A stretch of 64,000 nt of DNA, from the NCBI RefSeq assembly GCF_900142695.1, contig NZ_FRBU01000002.1, positions 1 to 64,000 of the forward strand. Reading direction: 5' to 3'. This document shows, piece by piece, positions 17,357-27,328 of this stretch. The notes under the pieces were generated by a model. That model was not told the origin of the DNA, made no database searches, and worked only from the letters and a program-made list of their open reading frames with translations. The stretch's first letter is position 1; the number at the start of each line of letters is the position of its first letter. Origin of the DNA: Flavobacterium xanthum (lineage in GTDB: Bacteria; Bacteroidota; Bacteroidia; Flavobacteriales; Flavobacteriaceae). The translations under genes and the position numbers were made by a program.

Positions 17357-17689
17357 GTGAAAACTTGGAGTATACTTTTATCATTTTTGGTACTATTATT
17401 ATCAACCGTACCTTGCAGCGCTTTTGAAAGCAATTCTAAGTGTACGCTAGATAAAAAGTGCGAAAAAGAATCTCACAAATGCGGTAACGATTGCACTGGA
17501 AAATGCTCTCCCTTTTACACTTGTGGTAGCTGCGTGGGTTTTGCTATGAGTACAGCTACTGTAGCCAAAGCTCAAAAAAATTTTTCTGTTAACAGTGACA
17601 AAACGCATGATATTGACATAGTTACTATTACAAATTCTTCTTTTAACGGTGCCATTTGGCAACCACCTAAATTTTCTTTTTATTTATAA
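17357..17689 (+). CDS. DUF6660-like secreted cysteine-rich protein
   Basis: This 110-residue protein starts at GTG 17357. Residues 1-23 form a signal peptide (LLSFLVLLLSTVPCSAF). A cysteine-rich middle follows (CGNDCTGKCSPFYTCGSCVG) and the end has IWQPPKFSFYL. This pattern matches DUF6660, small Bacteroidota proteins often encoded just upstream of TonB receptors or metal-efflux genes. Binding of a metal such as copper is suggested by the cysteines and context but not shown. It is 61 bp upstream of the receptor gene. Confidence 0.75.
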   Translation: MKTWSILLSFLVLLLSTVPCSAFESNSKCTLDKKCEKESHKCGNDCTGKCSPFYTCGSCVGFAMSTATVAKAQKNFSVNSDKTHDIDIVTITNSSFNGAIWQPPKFSFYL

Positions 17690-17750
17690 TCTTCAAAAAC
17701 AGCTGACTACAAGTATTAGCTAAAAAAATTATTCATATTAAGAAATAAAA

Positions 17751-19919
17751 ATGTTTAAATATATTTCACTAGTAGTGGCAATAGCAACTATTGGCACAGC
17801 TCAGGCACAGCATAGCCTCAAAATCACTGTTAAGGATATAGATTCTAAGCTGCCACTAAATGCGGTTAGAGCCACTATACAGGCACAATCACTAACTTCT
17901 TATTCGAATGCAGAAGGGATAATTACATTTGAAAACCTAGACGAAGCTATGTACTTTATGTCATTTCAACTAGAAGGATACGTAGTAGAAAATAAAACAA
18001 TTCAAGTCCCTTTAAAAACAGTTGAAGTAATTGTCTTCATGAAAAGTACAGCTGAAGAGATGGATGAAATTATCATCACCTCAACCAGGGGAACAAGAAC
18101 GATCAACAACATTCCTACACGAGTCGAATTTATCGCTGGTGAAGAGTTAGAGGAAAAAGCCAACATGAAGCCTGGTGATATCCGAATGATGCTGAATGAG
18201 AGTACGGGGATACAAACGCAGCAAACATCGGCTACTTCAGGAAATTCCTCTATTCGAATTCAAGGTCTTGATGGGCGTTATACCCAAATTTTAAAGGATG
18301 GTTTTCCAGTTTATTCTGGTGCTTCAAGCGGTTTAGGTTTGTTGCAAACGCCACCATTAGATTTAAAGCAAGTCGAAATAATAAAAGGTTCTGCCTCTAC
18401 ATTGTATGGTGGTGGAGCAATCGCTGGACTGGTAAATTTAGTTTCTAAAACGCCTAAAGATGAAAGAGAATTACGCTTTTTATTAAACGGCACTTCTGCT
18501 GGTGGTCTCGACATAAACGGATTTTACGGACAACGTTTTGATAAAATAGGATTGACTATTTTTGCTTCTCATGACCGCAACGCAGCCTACGATCCTGCTG
18601 ATATTAAACTAACCGCTATTCCAAAATTCGAACGCTATAACTTCAATCCAAAATTGTTTTTATACCTTAATGATAAAACTGAATTGAACTTTGGTGTGAA
18701 TACCGTTTTTGAAGATAGAATAGGTGGAAACATTGATTATATTAAAAATCGTAGTGATTTTCCCGACAGCTATTTCGAAAAAAATAAAACACAAAGAGTG
18801 AGCACTCAATTCACGCTTTCTCATAAAATTAATGACAGAGAATCTATTATCGTAAAAAACAGCATCAACAATTTCAGCCGTGTGATTACAATCCCTGACT
18901 ATCTTTTTGATGGGGTTCAAACTAGTACTTTTTCTGAATTTACCTATGTAAACAATGGGGAATTATCTCAATGGATTGCAGGAGCCAATTTGTATACTGA
19001 TGAATTCAAGGAGAAAAAGAAAAGTGCATTTCCCGAAAGAGATTACAATCAAATCACCTATGGCGCCTTTGTTCAAAACACGGTAAAAGCAACTGATTGG
19101 TTGCATCTAGAAACAGGATTGAGAGGTGATTACGTACATGAATATGGCTTCTCACTATTACCGAGAGCAGCGGCATTGTTTAGAATTAGTCCAAAGCTTA
19201 GCTCTAGACTTGGTGGTGGATTGGGTTACAAAACACCTACGATTTTTACTGAAGAAAGTGAATCTATACAATATCAAAACGTTTTACCAATAAATAGCGA
19301 TATTAACAAACTCGAAAAAAGTTTTGGTTTCAACTTTGATGTAAATTACAAAACACATATTACAGATGCACTGTCACTATCTGTAAACCAATTATTTTTC
19401 TATACAAAAGTTAATAATCCTTTAATATTGACGCCTCTGGCAAACGACACTTTTCAGTTTTTAAATGTAGACGGAAATTTAAACACTAAGGGTACTGAAA
19501 CTAATCTAAAACTCAGTTATGAAGACTTTAAATTGTTCATTGGCTACACCTACACTGATGCCACGGTCGAAAATAATGGCAATAAATCTCGAAATCCATT
19601 AACAGCCAAGCACCGTTTAAATAATGTGTTAATGTACGAGGTCGAAGACAAATGGAAAGTTGGTTTAGAGGCCTATTATTACAGTCCGCAACAATTAACT
19701 GATGGTTCCACTTCTCGTGATTATTGGATTTTTGGAGTGATGATAGAAAAATTATGGGAAAACTTTTCGATTTACGCAAATTTCGAAAACTTTACTGATA
19801 CGCGTCAAACACGATTTGGTAGCATCTATACAGGGGCACTTTCAAAACCTTTGTTTAAAGATATTTTTGCCCCGCTTGACGGCTTCGTGGTCAATGCGGG
19901 AATTAAAGTTAAAATCTAA
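17751..19919 (+). CDS. TonB-dependent outer-membrane receptor
   Basis: This is a 722-residue receptor. A signal peptide (residues 1-19, ending GTAQAQ) precedes a carboxypeptidase-regulatory-like domain at about 20-105, then a plug domain (FIAGEELEEKANMKPGDIRM, GSASTLYGGGAIAGLVNLVS) and a C-terminal beta-barrel ending in aromatic/hydrophobic strands. Such receptors import siderophores, metals or cofactors. Pairing with the DUF6660 gene favours a metal or metal complex, but the ligand is unknown. It lies alone between two direct repeats without a local transporter. Confidence 0.93.
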   Translation: MFKYISLVVAIATIGTAQAQHSLKITVKDIDSKLPLNAVRATIQAQSLTSYSNAEGIITFENLDEAMYFMSFQLEGYVVENKTIQVPLKTVEVIVFMKSTAEEMDEIIITSTRGTRTINNIPTRVEFIAGEELEEKANMKPGDIRMMLNESTGIQTQQTSATSGNSSIRIQGLDGRYTQILKDGFPVYSGASSGLGLLQTPPLDLKQVEIIKGSASTLYGGGAIAGLVNLVSKTPKDERELRFLLNGTSAGGLDINGFYGQRFDKIGLTIFASHDRNAAYDPADIKLTAIPKFERYNFNPKLFLYLNDKTELNFGVNTVFEDRIGGNIDYIKNRSDFPDSYFEKNKTQRVSTQFTLSHKINDRESIIVKNSINNFSRVITIPDYLFDGVQTSTFSEFTYVNNGELSQWIAGANLYTDEFKEKKKSAFPERDYNQITYGAFVQNTVKATDWLHLETGLRGDYVHEYGFSLLPRAAALFRISPKLSSRLGGGLGYKTPTIFTEESESIQYQNVLPINSDINKLEKSFGFNFDVNYKTHITDALSLSVNQLFFYTKVNNPLILTPLANDTFQFLNVDGNLNTKGTETNLKLSYEDFKLFIGYTYTDATVENNGNKSRNPLTAKHRLNNVLMYEVEDKWKVGLEAYYYSPQQLTDGSTSRDYWIFGVMIEKLWENFSIYANFENFTDTRQTRFGSIYTGALSKPLFKDIFAPLDGFVVNAGIKVKI

Positions 19920-19946
19920 AATTTTAAATAATACGGTATATTTGTG

Positions 19947-19979
19947 AACCTCCTATATCGCATGATAAAGGAGGTTTTT
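19947..19979 (+). terminator. terminator after the TonB receptor
   Basis: AACCTCC (19947-19953) pairs with GGAGGTT (19970-19976), followed by T residues, 27 bp after the receptor stop. Confidence 0.75.
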
Positions 19980-20742
19980 CTTGATAAACAAATTTACATC
20001 GTAATTGAATGTTATTTAAAGCATCTCATCTAGAGTAAGGGATCCTGACTCTGTAATAAAATATGCAGCTTTTACAAATATAGGTAAATTGCTACTAACC
20101 AAGGATTACTATTGATTGCTGTATAGTAGGTGTCTTTATTCTTATCATTTAGAAACTATTTTGGTTCGCCAAACACATCAGCCTCCCCTTATTTATCCCT
20201 TTACTAATGAACAACCTACAATTATTTACTATTTTTAAATCAAGGTTGCAAACAAAATACAGTTTTTAACTCCCAAAATATTATTGGTAAATGTGTACTC
20301 TTTTTATCATCCGTACTTACAGCAATCACTTACACTCCCTTTTATACTAAAATCGGCTAATACTATTCTAATTTAATTAAATATTTTTTTAACAATGGGC
20401 AAGTAATGCTCTATATAAAAAACCAAAGTTTAAAGTTTCCTAGCTATTGTTCCTCTAAATTCCAAGTACTCTCGTATAATAAAGGAAAAAATAAGTTTAG
20501 GTGATTTATGTTGAGGTTTCGATCTGCTAATATTATTTCAAAATTAACAATTAAAGGTTTCAAATTAAAATTGTCATTTTACGAAGAGTTCATTGCCAAA
20601 ATCATTAGCGCAACTAATACTACTAGAATTTAAAAAAAAATTAAGTTTTTTAAAATTAATATTTTAAACCTGTAAATTCGGCATGTTCAAAAACATTAAA
20701 AGTTGCATAAGGTTTACAATTGAAGTCTATCCACTTGACAGT

Positions 20743-20862
20743 AAGACAAACAACGCCATTGGAAGACAATGACGATTTTGTTTTAACATTTATACTACTT
20801 TAAATTTTCAAAAAAAGTCAAAATGGGTATCAATTGTTCGACTGTAGTCCCTGACAGCCCAC
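20743..20862 (+). repeat. direct repeat copy 2
   Basis: Partner of 16742-16859. The first copy's hairpin is eroded here: AACGCCATT is opposed by AATGACGAT. The end reads GTCCCTGACAGCCCAC, like the 3' end of a tRNA gene, but no 5' half is present. It marks the right edge of the DUF6660/TonB segment. Confidence 0.75.
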
Positions 20863-20864
20863 AA

Positions 20865-20896
20865 AAAACTCCATTAGAAATAATGGAGTTTTTTTA
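20865..20896 (+). terminator. terminator following repeat copy 2
   Basis: A perfect 10-bp stem, AACTCCATTA (20867-20876) with TAATGGAGTT (20881-20890), is followed by TTTTT. It directly follows the tRNA-like 3' end, as a terminator of a lost tRNA gene would. Confidence 0.8.
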
Positions 20897-21099
20897 TGCC
20901 TTTATTTTTCAGGAATAGTTAAAAAGTCGATGTAGAGTTCTAGTAGGTTTAAAATTCAAATCTTTATAATTAGTTTTTATTTTAATTTACCGCAGTGCAA
21001 AAGCTACTTTTTGTCTTTTAATTGAAATAGATCTTCCTTGTAAAAGAGCGCAAATTTGTAGTTTATTTGACTCAAAAGTTATTTAAAAAAAGTTCATCA

Positions 21100-22629
21100 T
21101 CATTCAACCTTTTCTTGTTCGGAATCTTTTTTCTTTAAAGATCTGCCTCTGGGCTCATCACTCTCATGAAGCACAGTTATGGAATGTAGAAACTTTGCAG
21201 CGGCAGCTGAATCTTTTACTTTTGAAGCACTTCGTTCTAACATTTCTGTTTCAAACTCAGTTAATACACTTTTCCTCACTCCATTTTCTCTCCATTGTGA
21301 CAAGACCCCACATCCTTTTGCTATTCCTCGAGCCAGCGTAAGTGCATCCAGTAGTGCCTGATTTGCCCCTTGCCCTTTGAATGGACTCATGGGGTGAGCG
21401 GCATCTCCAATCAAAGTGACTTTGCCTCCTTTTTCTAACAATTCTGATTTTAGTAATTCGCGGTCATATACAGGATAACCAGAAATGTGAGTTTCTGGAG
21501 TTGCTGTTACAATCTGAGGAATGGGCTTATGCCACTGCGTTCTACGGCAAGCCTCTTCCTTGAGTGCTTGAGGTCCTTTAGAACTTAAGATCTTTGCCTC
21601 TTCTTCACTCATTGGGAAGCTAAGTTGCCACATCACCGATTCTAAATCATAAGGCATCATATAGATTCGCTCATTGCCATTGGCAGTTTGAAATACCGTG
21701 GCAGAGTCTAATAAAGAACTTTCAAGACCTTCAAGCGCAGCTAATGGACAAATACCTAATATTACAATACAATCGAGGTACCGTAAAGGGGTGTCATCGT
21801 CACCAATTAGTATCTTTCGCACGGCGCTACGAATTCCATCTGCTCCCACTACAAGATCGGCTTTGGCACTTTTCACCTCGCCGTTCACTTGGAATATTAG
21901 ACTAACACCTTCATCCTCAGTTTCTTTAAAATCTATTAATTGGTGTCCCCACTGAACAAAATTAGCAGTGCCTAGTTGCTCGAGTAGCGCAAAGCGTAAA
22001 GACTGTCTTGAAATGTGCACATTTGAACGTTTGGCAGTCGTTATTTTATCGGACTGCATCCATTTTCTGACACCCCATTCCCCAATAACTTTTCCTTCCG
22101 TCGTGTGCATGAGATGTCTTGTTGAAACTACCCCTTTTTCCAATGAGAAAATACCTAATCCCTCGATAGCTTTACTGGCTTGTTGTAATGTTAGCCCGTA
22201 GCCTTGTGATCGAGCATCAAAATTGCTATCACGTTCATAAAGTGTAAAAGGAATCCCACGGTGCAAGCAAGCCACAGCTAAGGCCACTCCTCCTATACCA
22301 CCGCCAATAATAGCAACGTGTGGGTATTTTTCTTTATCCACAACTGGATGATTAGCAGATGGAATTAACCCAGATCCGCCGCAGTTTGCGCAAGTGTAGA
22401 GGTGGGCTTTAGGTAGAGCTGGAGCTACCTCTGTTTCAGACGACTTTTCAAAATTTTCAACTGCCATCTGGTAGTTGCGTCGGGCTTTATCGCTAAGCCC
22501 TCTACTTTTTTTGCCGCGTCCCTGACATTCTTGACAAATAGTCCAACTTGTTTCTTTATATTTTTCTTTTTTCACTTTCTCCTTAAAATATTTTACTTTG
22601 ACTTCCTCTATAAAAAAAAACGTAGCCAA
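21100..22629 (-). CDS. FAD-dependent monooxygenase with N-terminal zinc-finger-like domain
   Basis: This is a 509-residue protein. Residues 30-95 hold two CxxCxGxG motifs (C32/C35 in CQECQGRG, C80/C83 in CANCGGSG), like half of a DnaJ zinc finger. From residue 103 a PHBH-type flavoprotein monooxygenase follows, with GGGIGG for FAD, a GADGIRS motif and GDAAHPMSPFKGQGANQAL. Such enzymes hydroxylate aromatic or polyene substrates; the substrate is unknown. The start is TTG at 22629, and the true start may differ by a few codons. The base composition looks less AT-rich than its flanks, so transfer is possible. Confidence 0.88.
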   Translation of the reverse strand: MATFFFIEEVKVKYFKEKVKKEKYKETSWTICQECQGRGKKSRGLSDKARRNYQMAVENFEKSSETEVAPALPKAHLYTCANCGGSGLIPSANHPVVDKEKYPHVAIIGGGIGGVALAVACLHRGIPFTLYERDSNFDARSQGYGLTLQQASKAIEGLGIFSLEKGVVSTRHLMHTTEGKVIGEWGVRKWMQSDKITTAKRSNVHISRQSLRFALLEQLGTANFVQWGHQLIDFKETEDEGVSLIFQVNGEVKSAKADLVVGADGIRSAVRKILIGDDDTPLRYLDCIVILGICPLAALEGLESSLLDSATVFQTANGNERIYMMPYDLESVMWQLSFPMSEEEAKILSSKGPQALKEEACRRTQWHKPIPQIVTATPETHISGYPVYDRELLKSELLEKGGKVTLIGDAAHPMSPFKGQGANQALLDALTLARGIAKGCGVLSQWRENGVRKSVLTEFETEMLERSASKVKDSAAAAKFLHSITVLHESDEPRGRSLKKKDSEQEKVE

Positions 22630-23127
22630 TATAATAGATGGTGAATCTCATTTTAATGTAGAGTTGATGACTTTCATCAATTCTAATTAAATTAAAGAGA
22701 GAAATTAATCTTTTTCAATCTTTTGCCGCTTGTGATAATAATTAAGCAAATTTAATGCAAAAGGACACTAATACAAAACTAAGGTGGAATTGCCGACTAA
22801 AAAGTTGCAAACGACAAGTTGTAAAAGCAAACAGAATAATAGCAGTACCTAGTATGATTTTAATAGCCTCATTATATAGGGTAAAGACAGATAATACCAG
22901 CGTCAAACTGTTTTTGAATCTATTGATGCAGTGTTTGTTGGAATTTTAAAAATGTATGTATAAACTTTAGAATACTTTTCTCTTACCTTGGTTATTATAT
23001 ACTGAAAGTATTTACAAATCCTGAAAAATCATTGCATGAACAGTTTCATAAGGGCCCCAAAATTTGTCAAGAAATCGATAAGCTATGTTTGGTCTTTTCG
23101 TTTCCCCTTTACGGATGAACTATAGAC
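22630..23127. other. intergenic region, about 500 bp
   Basis: No supported gene. A 64-codon frame at 22755-22949 has no family resemblance. A short frame at 23035-23124 (MNSFIRAPKFVKKSISYVWS) could be the N-terminal stub of a lost gene, but it is too short to assign. Confidence 0.5.
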
Positions 23128-25395
23128 TTAAAATGCAATTGGCGCAGCAAGACAACTGTCAGGAATATCAAATGCTTTTACCAAAGAAACAGCATCTGGC
23201 CTAATTTCCCAGCAAAGTTGATTGACCATTTTGCGAATGGCTTTTGTTTTTACAGCTTCCATATAACCGTCCTCGAGATACCATGCCTTGTTTTTCTCAA
23301 TTTGTGAAAGTGCATACAGTTGATATAATTTTACCAATATTTTTTTACTCTTCGGATCTTCTATGGTCTGAATGGCTTCTTGAAACTGCTCTAAAACAAT
23401 TCGTTCAAGATAGGCTTGAGCCACATCAATCATTTGATGCTGCACTACATTAAAGGCATCGTAAGGTTCAAATCCGCTATCAATGAGTTTTTTTAATCGC
23501 TTTGCTGCAGATGCCAAAATCGTTTTTTCACGGTATTGAAAAGCCTCCAAATGAAACTCACCATCCATTAAATGAGCATCCTCGGTTTTTCGGGTTACAA
23601 TTGGATTTTTTTCAGAAATAACTGTTTTAGCACTTTCATAAACATAATTGATTATACCCATAGCGTCCATTTGGCCAAATGATTTTCGAAATTCTGACAA
23701 ACGGTTTTTAGCTACTAATTGCATTAATACAGTATTGTCTCCTTCAAAAGTAGTATAGATTTCGGTGTCATTTTTTAAGGCATCAATCCGATTTTCAGAT
23801 AAATAACCTTTACCACCACAAGCTTCGCGACATTCTTGTAAAACAGCAGTAGTATTCCAAGTAGAGTAGGCTTTCATGCCAGCAGCAAGGGATTCAATTT
23901 CCTGCATTTCAGATTCGTTTTTATCAATGAAACGCTTCGTAACGTATTGCAAAGCAAAATGGGTTGCATACGTTTTTGCCAACAACGGTAGAAGTCTGCG
24001 TTGATGAATGCGGTAATTTAATATGGGAACTTCTGTACCTCCTTCTGGGCCAAATTGCCTGCGCTTGTCGCTGTATTTAATGGCAATTGTCAAGCCAGAT
24101 TTGGCTGCAGCCAAAGCAGATCTAGGAATCCCAATTCGGCCTCCAACCAAAGTTCCTAGCATGGTAAAAAAGCGTCTATTGTCGCTAGGAATTGGGCTTT
24201 CAAATTCGCCTTTTTCATTAATCGAGGCAAATCGATCTAGCATATTTTCTTTTGGAATCACTACATTATCAAAACGAATAGTTCCATTATCGACTCCATT
24301 AAGTCCCATTTTAAGTCCACAATCACCTATAGTAATTCCTTCTAAAATTGTACTGTTGGTATCTCGAAGCGGAACGATAAAGGCATTCACCCCATAATCT
24401 ATTTCACCAATAATTAATTTTGCAAAAACAGTAGCCATTTGTCCATGAACTGCTGCGTTGCCAATATATTCTTTCTGTGCCTTTTCGTGCGGTGTATGAA
24501 TAGTAAATGTTTGGTTTTTATGATTGTAGGTTGCAGTCGTTTCCATTCCTTTGACATTAGAACCGTGATTTGTTTCCGTCATAGCAAAACAACCTGGGAG
24601 TTGGAGTGAACCAATATCTTTCAAGTATTTACTATAATGCTTTTCTGTACCAAGAGATTGAACGCTCATTCCCCAAAGTCCAAATTGTACACCAAACTTG
24701 ATTACTAAGCTTAAATCGTGATAACTCAATGTTTCCATTATAGCAAAATAATCGGCGATATTTTCGCCACCGCCATATTGCTTCGGATAAGCCATATTAC
24801 CTAAATTTTCTGCTGCGAGTATTTTACACCATTCATAAACTTTTTCACGATAAACAGCAGTATTTGTAGAAGTTTCATAGGCAAATTCGGGTCTGCTAAT
24901 AACTGATTTTACCTTCTTAATAATTGCAGCTTGTTTTCCATCTAGTATTTGAGTTAATTTTTCTATTTCAAATCCAGAGTTTGTTTCATAATCTGAAGTA
25001 AAAGTCTTTGCAACCGTTTTGAAATCAGTCATCGCTTCCTCGCCTGAGATTCCTAAATCATTTTCGAGTTTTACAAAAGCAGGTCTGAGGTTGTTTAAAA
25101 TTTGATCATTTTTAGCAAGCAAAATAGAAATATCAAAAATAGACTTAACGGAGGTATTCTCTTGAAGAATAGTTTCGATTTGTCTTTGCCAATCAGCCAC
25201 AATTTCTCTAGCTGGAGGCGCAGAAACGGTCACCTGTGAAAGAAGTAATTTCTTTTCTTCTGCGGTAAGCCATTGCTGAGAAACGATAAACTCTTGCAGC
25301 GTCACTACTTCTTTTTGGTTTAAAAGATCGTCTGACCATACAAGATATAAATGGGGGATAAAGGCTTTGAGTTTTGAATTTTCCATAGTAAACAT
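23128..25395 (-). CDS. acyl-CoA dehydrogenase/oxidase-family flavoprotein
   Basis: This 755-residue protein is about twice the size of ordinary acyl-CoA dehydrogenases. The flavin-binding middle domain has FAMTETNHGSNVKGMETTA and the C-terminal helical domain has EACGGKGYLSENRID followed by TTFEGDNTVLMQ, the latter typical of acyl-CoA oxidases. It oxidises an acyl-CoA at the alpha-beta position, probably in fatty-acid breakdown. The extra N-terminal 150 residues are helical. It is monocistronic. Confidence 0.9.
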   Translation of the reverse strand: MFTMENSKLKAFIPHLYLVWSDDLLNQKEVVTLQEFIVSQQWLTAEEKKLLLSQVTVSAPPAREIVADWQRQIETILQENTSVKSIFDISILLAKNDQILNNLRPAFVKLENDLGISGEEAMTDFKTVAKTFTSDYETNSGFEIEKLTQILDGKQAAIIKKVKSVISRPEFAYETSTNTAVYREKVYEWCKILAAENLGNMAYPKQYGGGENIADYFAIMETLSYHDLSLVIKFGVQFGLWGMSVQSLGTEKHYSKYLKDIGSLQLPGCFAMTETNHGSNVKGMETTATYNHKNQTFTIHTPHEKAQKEYIGNAAVHGQMATVFAKLIIGEIDYGVNAFIVPLRDTNSTILEGITIGDCGLKMGLNGVDNGTIRFDNVVIPKENMLDRFASINEKGEFESPIPSDNRRFFTMLGTLVGGRIGIPRSALAAAKSGLTIAIKYSDKRRQFGPEGGTEVPILNYRIHQRRLLPLLAKTYATHFALQYVTKRFIDKNESEMQEIESLAAGMKAYSTWNTTAVLQECREACGGKGYLSENRIDALKNDTEIYTTFEGDNTVLMQLVAKNRLSEFRKSFGQMDAMGIINYVYESAKTVISEKNPIVTRKTEDAHLMDGEFHLEAFQYREKTILASAAKRLKKLIDSGFEPYDAFNVVQHQMIDVAQAYLERIVLEQFQEAIQTIEDPKSKKILVKLYQLYALSQIEKNKAWYLEDGYMEAVKTKAIRKMVNQLCWEIRPDAVSLVKAFDIPDSCLAAPIAF

Positions 25396-25522
25396 TAAAT
25401 TTATTAAGAATTTTAAGTTTGGTTAAGATAGCGAAAATTAACGACTAAGGGTACGGAAAGCCCGTATAATTATAATTTTTGAAGGAAATAGCTCTAATTA
25501 TTTAAACAAAAAAGACACCAAA

Positions 25523-26455
25523 TTAATCTAATGTTAGTGCTCCTAAAATTTCCTCAGACAAAAAAGGTCCGCCAGGATAGGTAGCCGTGTAATCAAGGTT
25601 CATCCATATTTGACCTCGCTCGTCAACATGATAAAAGAGTTTTTTGTTGCTACTTTCGGCTGTAAATAAAACATTTTTAATTAGAAAATTTACTTTTTCT
25701 AAATCAGTCAAAGATCCTATTAAAATTTCGGGATAAATATGTCCCGTGGTATGAATCAGTCTGGGAGTTCCACCAATAGACTTGATTGTGGCCGCCATTA
25801 AAATGGAATGATCATCACAGTCACCAGAAAAATAAAGTAATGACTCTGTAGCAGTAGCAATATAATCACGGGCTTTTGGGTCGCTGACATAATTCCATCT
25901 GCTATTGATCTCTTTGAAAACGGCGAAGCACTGTATAATCGTTCGATAATCAGAATATCCTTTTACATCTTTAAAATGTTTTGAGGTAGCCATAATAGCA
26001 AAATTTCTAACTTTTGGATTTTGATATTCTATGGCGTTTATAATCTTTGATTTATTGGGAAATGGAAGTAGTTTCGCAATAATAATATCTTGTGGATAAG
26101 GATTATCGGACATTGTATACAGTATTGAATTGTAATCTTCAAAAACACTGTTAAACCCATAATTACCAACAGTTGAGCCATAAAATAATACCAATACATA
26201 CAAGATAATACAAAAGATAATAATGGTTCGTAGGAAGCGTAGAATAATTTGAATAACAACTACCATTACTATGAAAAGTACTACTCTATCAATATTTAGA
26301 AACCAATTAGGATTGATTAGATTTTGATGTACAATGATAAAAACGGGGATTGCAATCAAAATATTCAGGACAAAAATAATAACGTCATCCCAGGGTTTTT
26401 TTACCTGAAATTGCTGTTTTAGACCTTGAAAATTAATTTTTTTTATTTTTATCAT
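25523..26455 (-). CDS. transglutaminase-like membrane protein
   Basis: This is a 310-residue protein with two or three membrane helices in residues 22-95, then a transglutaminase-like domain. The catalytic cysteine context is SGDCDDHSILMAATIKSIGG and a histidine follows in HTTGHIYPEIL. Bacterial members are often papain-like proteases or amidases rather than cross-linkers. The orientation suggests a membrane-anchored enzyme. It is followed on the minus strand, after 21 bp, by the substrate-binding protein gene's end, so shared transcription is possible. Confidence 0.8.
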   Translation of the reverse strand: MIKIKKINFQGLKQQFQVKKPWDDVIIFVLNILIAIPVFIIVHQNLINPNWFLNIDRVVLFIVMVVVIQIILRFLRTIIIFCIILYVLVLFYGSTVGNYGFNSVFEDYNSILYTMSDNPYPQDIIIAKLLPFPNKSKIINAIEYQNPKVRNFAIMATSKHFKDVKGYSDYRTIIQCFAVFKEINSRWNYVSDPKARDYIATATESLLYFSGDCDDHSILMAATIKSIGGTPRLIHTTGHIYPEILIGSLTDLEKVNFLIKNVLFTAESSNKKLFYHVDERGQIWMNLDYTATYPGGPFLSEEILGALTLD

Positions 26456-26476
26456 AGCAAAGATAAAAACAGTTCT

Positions 26477-27328
26477 CTATACTGTTTTTACTATATCATC
26501 AAAAGTACCTTTTTTCTCGATAATTTTAAGTTGAAAAAGTTGATTTTGCACTTTGTTTAACATTATTTCTGAAAACGTATTTTGTGACCATCTGGTTAGC
26601 GATAACCATTCTTCTATATCCTCAATTTTTTGATCGTATTTTGATGCTAAGGTTTTCTCAATACCCGGAATAGCCTTAAATTTTTGAGTAGCGTTATTGA
26701 TGATTTTGATAATTTCCGAAATAATTTTGGGTTGCTTTTCCAATATTTCATTCCGAACAGCTATTACAAAACAAGGCCAAGGCGTAGGGCAATCGCCAAC
26801 ACGACGGAAAGTGCCTTTGTCAACTAATGGCTTGGTCATAAAACGTTCCCACATAAAATAGTCGGCAGTTCCGTTAGTCAAAGCTTCAACGGCTCCATCA
26901 ATTGTATTAACGATTTTGAATTGTAAATTTTCAGTTTTCCAACCTTGATTACCCGCATTGACATATGCCATTAACTGAGAGCCAGAACCCAATCTGGAAA
27001 TAGCAACTGTGGTGTTTTCTAGGTCGGCTAAGTCCGTATAATCTGAATTTGCTGCTACATGAATTCCCCAAATCAAAGGGCTTTCGACATAAACTTGAAC
27101 AATTTTGCTTGGATTTCCAGCAATGATATCTTTCACGATTCCCTCTGTAAGGATGACCGCAACATCAGTTTCACCATCACGAAGCATTTGACACATTTTA
27201 CCAGTTCCTTCGGGAACATCAGTCCATTGTAAATCGATGTTTTGCTTTTCGAAATCTCCGTTTTCTATGGCTAAATGCCAAGGTAAATTAAAATGTTCTG
27301 GAACGCCTGCGATTTTTATTGTAGTCAT
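26477..27328 (-). CDS. substrate-binding-protein fold (NMT1/ThiY-like), no signal peptide
   Basis: At 283 residues it reads as a periplasmic-binding-protein type II fold (GVPEHFNLPWHLAIENGDFE, LRDGETDVAVILTEG, SRLGSGSQLMAYV), yet the N-terminus (MTTIKIAGVPEHF) has no signal peptide or lipobox. No permease or ATPase is nearby. A cytoplasmic ligand-binding or enzymatic role, as in NMT1-like pyrimidine synthesis proteins, is possible. Its ATG overlaps the stop of the upstream acetyltransferase (TAATG), so the two are translationally coupled. Confidence 0.8.
   Translation of the reverse strand: MTTIKIAGVPEHFNLPWHLAIENGDFEKQNIDLQWTDVPEGTGKMCQMLRDGETDVAVILTEGIVKDIIAGNPSKIVQVYVESPLIWGIHVAANSDYTDLADLENTTVAISRLGSGSQLMAYVNAGNQGWKTENLQFKIVNTIDGAVEALTNGTADYFMWERFMTKPLVDKGTFRRVGDCPTPWPCFVIAVRNEILEKQPKIISEIIKIINNATQKFKAIPGIEKTLASKYDQKIEDIEEWLSLTRWSQNTFSEIMLNKVQNQLFQLKIIEKKGTFDDIVKTV

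Larger units (their letters stand above)
19920..21099. other. 1.2-kb AT-rich intergenic region
   Basis: I see no intact gene here. Identifiable elements are the terminator at 19947-19979, direct repeat copy 2 at 20743-20862 and a second terminator at 20865-20896. The remainder has stop codons in all frames and no recognised protein segment. Decayed insertion DNA is plausible. Confidence 0.6.

Noticed and set aside
16664..20896. Integrative element with tRNA att sites
   Set aside because: The repeats begin after the tRNA rather than inside it and no integrase is present, so it is reported only as a diverged repeat pair.
22755..22949. 64-codon frame between the monooxygenase and acyl-CoA oxidase-like gene
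   Set aside because: No family resemblance, unlike neighbouring composition, no supporting promoter.
23035..23124. Short frame that might be the N-terminal stub of a polysaccharide deacetylase
   Set aside because: Only 29 codons; resemblance is too weak to list as a gene or pseudogene.
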